DNA from: an uncultured beta proteobacterium
GTDB taxonomy: Bacteria; Pseudomonadota; Gammaproteobacteria; Burkholderiales; SG8-39
Assembly: GCA_902826155.1 (NCBI GenBank)
Contig: CADEDU010000042.1
Location: forward strand, 34,400-41,380
Direction: 5' to 3'
DNA: 6,981 nucleotides
How positions within the stretch are numbered: position 1 is the first letter of the stretch; each line of letters begins with the position of its first letter. Of this stretch, positions 6,316 through 6,981 are shown in pieces. The notes beneath the pieces were generated by a model, which ran no database searches, was not told the DNA's origin, and saw nothing but the letters and a program-made list of their open reading frames with translations. Made by a program: the position numbers and the translations under genes.

Positions 6316-6981
6316 ACGCATGAAGTCTGGATGTTGCATCAATCGGGCGTGCCACGCCTTGGCGCATACGTTCCGAAGGCGCCCAGCCGAACGACCGGCG
6401 CGTAAGCGCGGTGAATCGATCGAATGTCTGCCGCGCTTCAGTGCGCCGGCCGATCCGCTCGAGCGTGTCGATCAACCCCTGGTTCAGCACCTCGTTCAGT
6501 GGATCACGACTGACGGCGATCCGATAGAGATCCAGTGCGGTCTCGGCGTCAGCGCACGTATGCAGCGATCGAGCGGAGCGCTCGGCGATCGACACGAATC
6601 GGGCATGCAGGCGCGCGCGCTGGTGCAGGATCCACGGATGGTCCTCCTCGTGTTCGAGGAAACTGCCCCGATAGAGGAACATGGCGGCGAGTGCGTCGTC
6701 GAACGCCGGCTGTGGCCGGTCAAGGCGTGCGGCCGCGTCTTCGAAGGCCATCGCGTCGACCCACACCCGGTCGGGATTCAATCGCACCAGGCCATTGACC
6801 AGGATGACCGTGTCGCGGTGGCCGAGCAGGCTGCGCAGCCGGTGCACGTTGATTTCGAGCGCGCCCTGCGCATCGTCGTCGACGTTCGGCCACAGACAAT
6901 CGGCCAATCGATGTCGCAACCCGCCGGCACGCCCGCATGACAGCAGGCACTTGAGCAGCGTAAGCGGGCGCGACGGTTTGA
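6314..6981 (-). CDS. Winged-helix/BTAD-domain transcriptional regulator, 5' end cut by window edge
   Basis: This is the C-terminal part of a transcriptional regulator; the frame is open to the right edge, giving 221 codons before the stop. The first about 75 visible residues are the end of an OmpR/SARP-like winged helix: PLTLLKCLLS, then LADCLWPNVDDDAQGALEINVHRLRSLLG and a hairpin ending in RLNPDRVWVD. A helical bacterial transcriptional activator (BTAD) domain with TPR-like repeats follows, including LYRGSFLEHEEDHPWILHQR, ALDLYRIAVSRDPLNEVLNQGLIDTL and RRTEARQTFDRF. A TTG at 6919 is an in-frame codon but lies inside the winged helix, so it is not the start. Related proteins often carry an additional N-terminal region, which may lie outside the window. 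The gene ends 8 bases before the binding-protein gene, making it the first visible member of a three-gene operon. BTAD proteins have no receiver, so it probably responds to a different cue from the two-component pair. Confidence 0.88.
   Translation of the reverse strand, partial: KPSRPLTLLKCLLSCGRAGGLRHRLADCLWPNVDDDAQGALEINVHRLRSLLGHRDTVILVNGLVRLNPDRVWVDAMAFEDAAARLDRPQPAFDDALAAMFLYRGSFLEHEEDHPWILHQRARLHARFVSIAERSARSLHTCADAETALDLYRIAVSRDPLNEVLNQGLIDTLERIGRRTEARQTFDRFTALTRRSFGWAPSERMRQGVARPIDATSRLHA

Noticed and set aside
5427..6323. Plus-strand open frame (298 codons) opposite the ABC-type binding protein
   Set aside because: It is a mirror frame of a clear PF04392 gene, rich in Arg, His and Gln, with no export signal or domain.
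1..6981. Frequent GATCGATC-like words across the window
   Set aside because: They occur in coding sequence at irregular spacing and fit codon composition (GAT CGA, ATC GAT); no repeat array is formed.

Overview
The window is a dense, high-GC stretch of bacterial chromosome, coding almost end to end. It looks like a betaproteobacterium, most likely Burkholderiales. The reasons are an orphan Bug/TctC-type periplasmic receptor, a PF04392-type ABC binding protein next to a Cache-domain hybrid kinase, and a winged-helix/BTAD regulator, a combination typical of that group. The taxonomic call is an inference from gene content only. No RNA gene, CRISPR array, insertion sequence or other mobile element was seen.

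Layout, left to right. (1) Positions 1-1229, minus strand: an AMP-forming acyl-CoA synthetase or adenylation enzyme of the ANL superfamily, cut off at the left edge just before its A8 motif. (2) Positions 1230-1419: a 190-base divergent intergenic region that should carry promoters for genes on both sides. (3) Positions 1420-2424 and 2429-3097, plus strand: a two-gene unit of a Bug/TctC periplasmic solute receptor followed after 4 bases by a NarL/FixJ-type response regulator with a GTG start. (4) Positions 6981-3054, minus strand: a three-gene unit transcribed towards the regulator. It holds a winged-helix/BTAD transcriptional regulator (N-terminus beyond the right edge), a PF04392-type periplasmic binding protein with a Tat-like signal, and a 753-residue membrane-bound hybrid histidine kinase (Cache-like sensor, HAMP, HisKA, HATPase, receiver).

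The two units converge, and the coding ends of the response regulator and the hybrid kinase overlap by 44 bases on opposite strands. Together they look like one signalling locus: two unrelated periplasmic binding proteins, one sensor kinase, one diffusible DNA-binding response regulator and a second, one-component-like BTAD regulator. No membrane permease or ATPase gene is present, so both binding proteins may act as ligand-capturing sensors rather than transporter parts. That job is inferred, not shown by the sequence. The acyl-CoA synthetase lies back to back with the Bug receptor and could be a metabolic target for the same, unidentified (perhaps carboxylic-acid) ligand.
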